Below, one piece after another: positions 28,857 through 29,865 of a stretch of DNA of 29,865 nt; position 1 is the stretch's first letter, and the number at the start of each line of letters is the position of its first letter. The DNA is from a virus. Made by a program: the position numbers and the translations under genes. The notes under the pieces are model-generated. The model made no database searches. It saw only the letters and a list, made by a program, of their open reading frames with translations, and was not told where the DNA came from. Where the stretch lies: positions 1 to 29,865 of the IMG/VR virus record IMGVR_UViG_3300034268_000028. One strand, written 5' to 3'.

Positions 28857-28894
28857 GTTGACGGTGTCAAGGGGCTGGGGTAGGCTGGACCGAC
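28857..28894 (+). promoter_or_regulatory. leaderless sigma-70-type promoter with operator palindrome
   Basis: TTGACG (28858-28863), 17-nt spacer, TAGGCT (28881-28886), 8 nt, then ATG 28895. The -35 is in TTGACGGTGTCAA (28858-28870). A second palindrome CCCTAG-CT-CTAGGG (28843-28856) lies just before. Layout is the same as at 3595-3623. Confidence 0.72.
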
Positions 28895-29404
28895 ATGGCG
28901 GACTACCCCGACGTCCCCGCGGACTTTGGCCACTGGCTCGCCGGGTTCATCGACGGCGAGGGCAGCTTCGTCATCCGCAGCTGGGGAACCGGCTGGCAGC
29001 TGAGCATGACGCTCACGCTCAGGCTCGACGATCGCGCGATCCTCGAAAAGTGTGTCGAGGCGACGGGCCTGTCGAACATCCGCCAGTACCGGCGTCGGGA
29101 GGCGACCTCGGTGCCGAACGCCCGACCGGTCGCGGTCTGGGTGGTTGTGACAAAGGCCGACTGCCTACGGCTGGTCGAACTCCTCGACCGCTACCCGCTC
29201 CGGTCCAAGAAGGCGCGAGACTTCGCGATCTGGCGCGAGGCGGTTCTCGTCCGAGCACGGATGCCGCGGCGCGGGAACAAGCCGCACGCTTGGGGCACGA
29301 TCCCGGCGCTGGCAGCGCAGCTGAAAGCCGTCCGGCGTTACGTCGACGCGCCCGACTTCGAGACCGTCCCCGAACAGGATCCACAAGAGCAACTGTGGGA
29401 GTGA
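28895..29404 (+). CDS. LAGLIDADG homing endonuclease
   Basis: 169 residues. 'FGHWLAGFIDGEGSF' near residues 11-26 is the LAGLIDADG helix with its acidic residue; 'LRLVELLDRYPLRSKKARDFAIWREAVLV' repeats the C-terminal part of the endonuclease at 16504-16986. One motif means a dimer. It sits as a free-standing gene with a repressible, leaderless promoter between head gene clusters, which is unusual because such genes rely mostly on read-through. Expected to cut a DNA site in phage genomes lacking it and spread itself. The C-terminus is acidic. Confidence 0.83.
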   Translation: MADYPDVPADFGHWLAGFIDGEGSFVIRSWGTGWQLSMTLTLRLDDRAILEKCVEATGLSNIRQYRRREATSVPNARPVAVWVVVTKADCLRLVELLDRYPLRSKKARDFAIWREAVLVRARMPRRGNKPHAWGTIPALAAQLKAVRRYVDAPDFETVPEQDPQEQLWE

Positions 29405-29417
29405 GCTGAGGCCGCCG

Positions 29418-29430
29418 GATAGTCGCGGGC
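29418..29430 (+). promoter_or_regulatory. GATAGT start-associated motif before protease gene
   Basis: GATAGT (29418-29423), CGCGGGC, then GTG 29431 (7 nt). No Shine-Dalgarno. Confidence 0.62.
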
Positions 29431-29865
29431 GTGGATCTCGTCACGCTTGCCGACCTGCCGGAGCTGAAGGGCACCGACCCTGCGCCCAAGGCGACAATCA
29501 CCGTCGCCCGTCTCGACGACAAGCTGTACGACCCGAGGTACGGCAACTTCAAGATCACGCAGGACGACGTCGACGGCTGGAAACGCAACCTCAGCCAGGT
29601 GTTCGGCGGCCGCGTCTCCATCGACGAGGACCACAGCAGCGACCGCGGGAAGGGCACCAAAGCCGTCGCGTGGATCACCGGTCTCTCGCAGCAAGGCCGC
29701 GATGTCAAGGCCGCCGTCGAGTTCACGCCCTCCGGCGCACAGAAGATCCGCGACAAGGAGTACCTGTACATCAGCCCAACCTTCGTGGCCAACTATCGCG
29801 ACGAGCACAAGGTCGACCACGGCAAGGCGCTGCTCGGCGCCGCCGTCACGAACCGGCCGGTGCTC
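29431..29865 (+). CDS. prohead protease/scaffold, Mu I-like (3' truncated by window)
   Basis: 145 residues are visible, starting from GTG 29431. 'FKITQDDVDGWKRNLSQVFGGRVSIDEDHSSDRGKGTKAVAWITGLSQQGRDVKAAVEFTPSGAQKIRDKEYLYISPTF' and 'KALLGAAVTNRPVL' match the Mu gpI protease-scaffold pattern ('D.DH', 'W..G...I..K.Y...SP.F', 'L.GAA.TN.P'). Such proteins guide head assembly and then cut the scaffold. With the portal and Mu F-like genes it completes a Mu-like head module. The capsid gene should follow outside the window. Confidence 0.82.
   Translation, partial: MDLVTLADLPELKGTDPAPKATITVARLDDKLYDPRYGNFKITQDDVDGWKRNLSQVFGGRVSIDEDHSSDRGKGTKAVAWITGLSQQGRDVKAAVEFTPSGAQKIRDKEYLYISPTFVANYRDEHKVDHGKALLGAAVTNRPVL

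Overview
The window reads as part of a tailed-phage genome, or a prophage, from a very GC-rich actinobacterial host. The support is the module content (tape measure, tail hub, holin/endolysin, terminase, portal, Mu F-like minor head protein, Mu I-like protease), dense ATGA/GTGA gene overlaps, a protein resembling the actinobacterial integration host factor, a tyrosine recombinase, and promoters with TAnnnT -10 boxes. Two small secreted proteins and the codon style would fit a Thermoleophilia-type actinobacterium, but that host guess is weak. A tape measure implies a long tail. The window opens inside the tape measure gene and closes inside the prohead protease, so the capsid and head-tail genes should lie outside it.

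Layout: 1-5.3 kb holds tail tip genes with an inverted secreted-protein 'moron' inserted (3277-3588). 5.3-6.4 kb is the lysis pair. 6.4-7.1 kb has a LuxR-type HTH protein and a small basic ORF. 7.1-10.3 kb is the early/replication block: XRE regulator, putative recombination protein, O-like initiator with iterons inside its gene, and an mIHF-like protein. 10.3-15.9 kb is a compact run of small genes ending in a tyrosine recombinase and tiny membrane proteins. 16.0-17.3 kb is a sigma-factor-like gene split by an antisense LAGLIDADG endonuclease gene. 17.3-20.6 kb carries a zinc-ribbon protein, a ParB-methyltransferase fusion and the terminase subunits. 20.6-23.3 kb is an accessory block with a reverse-strand pair, a phospholipase D-like protein, a membrane protein and a histidine phosphatase. 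23.3-26.3 kb is portal to minor head protein. 26.3-28.8 kb is a reverse-strand block of DNA-binding and HNH genes. A second LAGLIDADG gene and the start of the prohead protease close the window.

The most striking signal is a recurrent short motif, consensus GGATAGTCGCCGGC, placed 6-11 nt before the start codon of nine genes: two tail genes, holin, TerL, PLD-like, histidine phosphatase, portal, protease and one early winged-helix gene. These genes lack a clear Shine-Dalgarno sequence, and the geometry matches a -10 element whose transcript begins at the start codon. A second promoter class, TTGACG-N17-TAnnnT, drives the inverted and accessory genes. At three places its -35 lies in a palindrome, TTGACGGYGTYAA, that looks like a shared repressor operator. 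Early genes such as the XRE regulator have ordinary leaders with strong Shine-Dalgarno sites. The likely picture is a temperate phage with an operator-controlled set and a separate leaderless late set, possibly served by the phage's own sigma-like protein.

All assignments are from reading the sequence; no database search was run.
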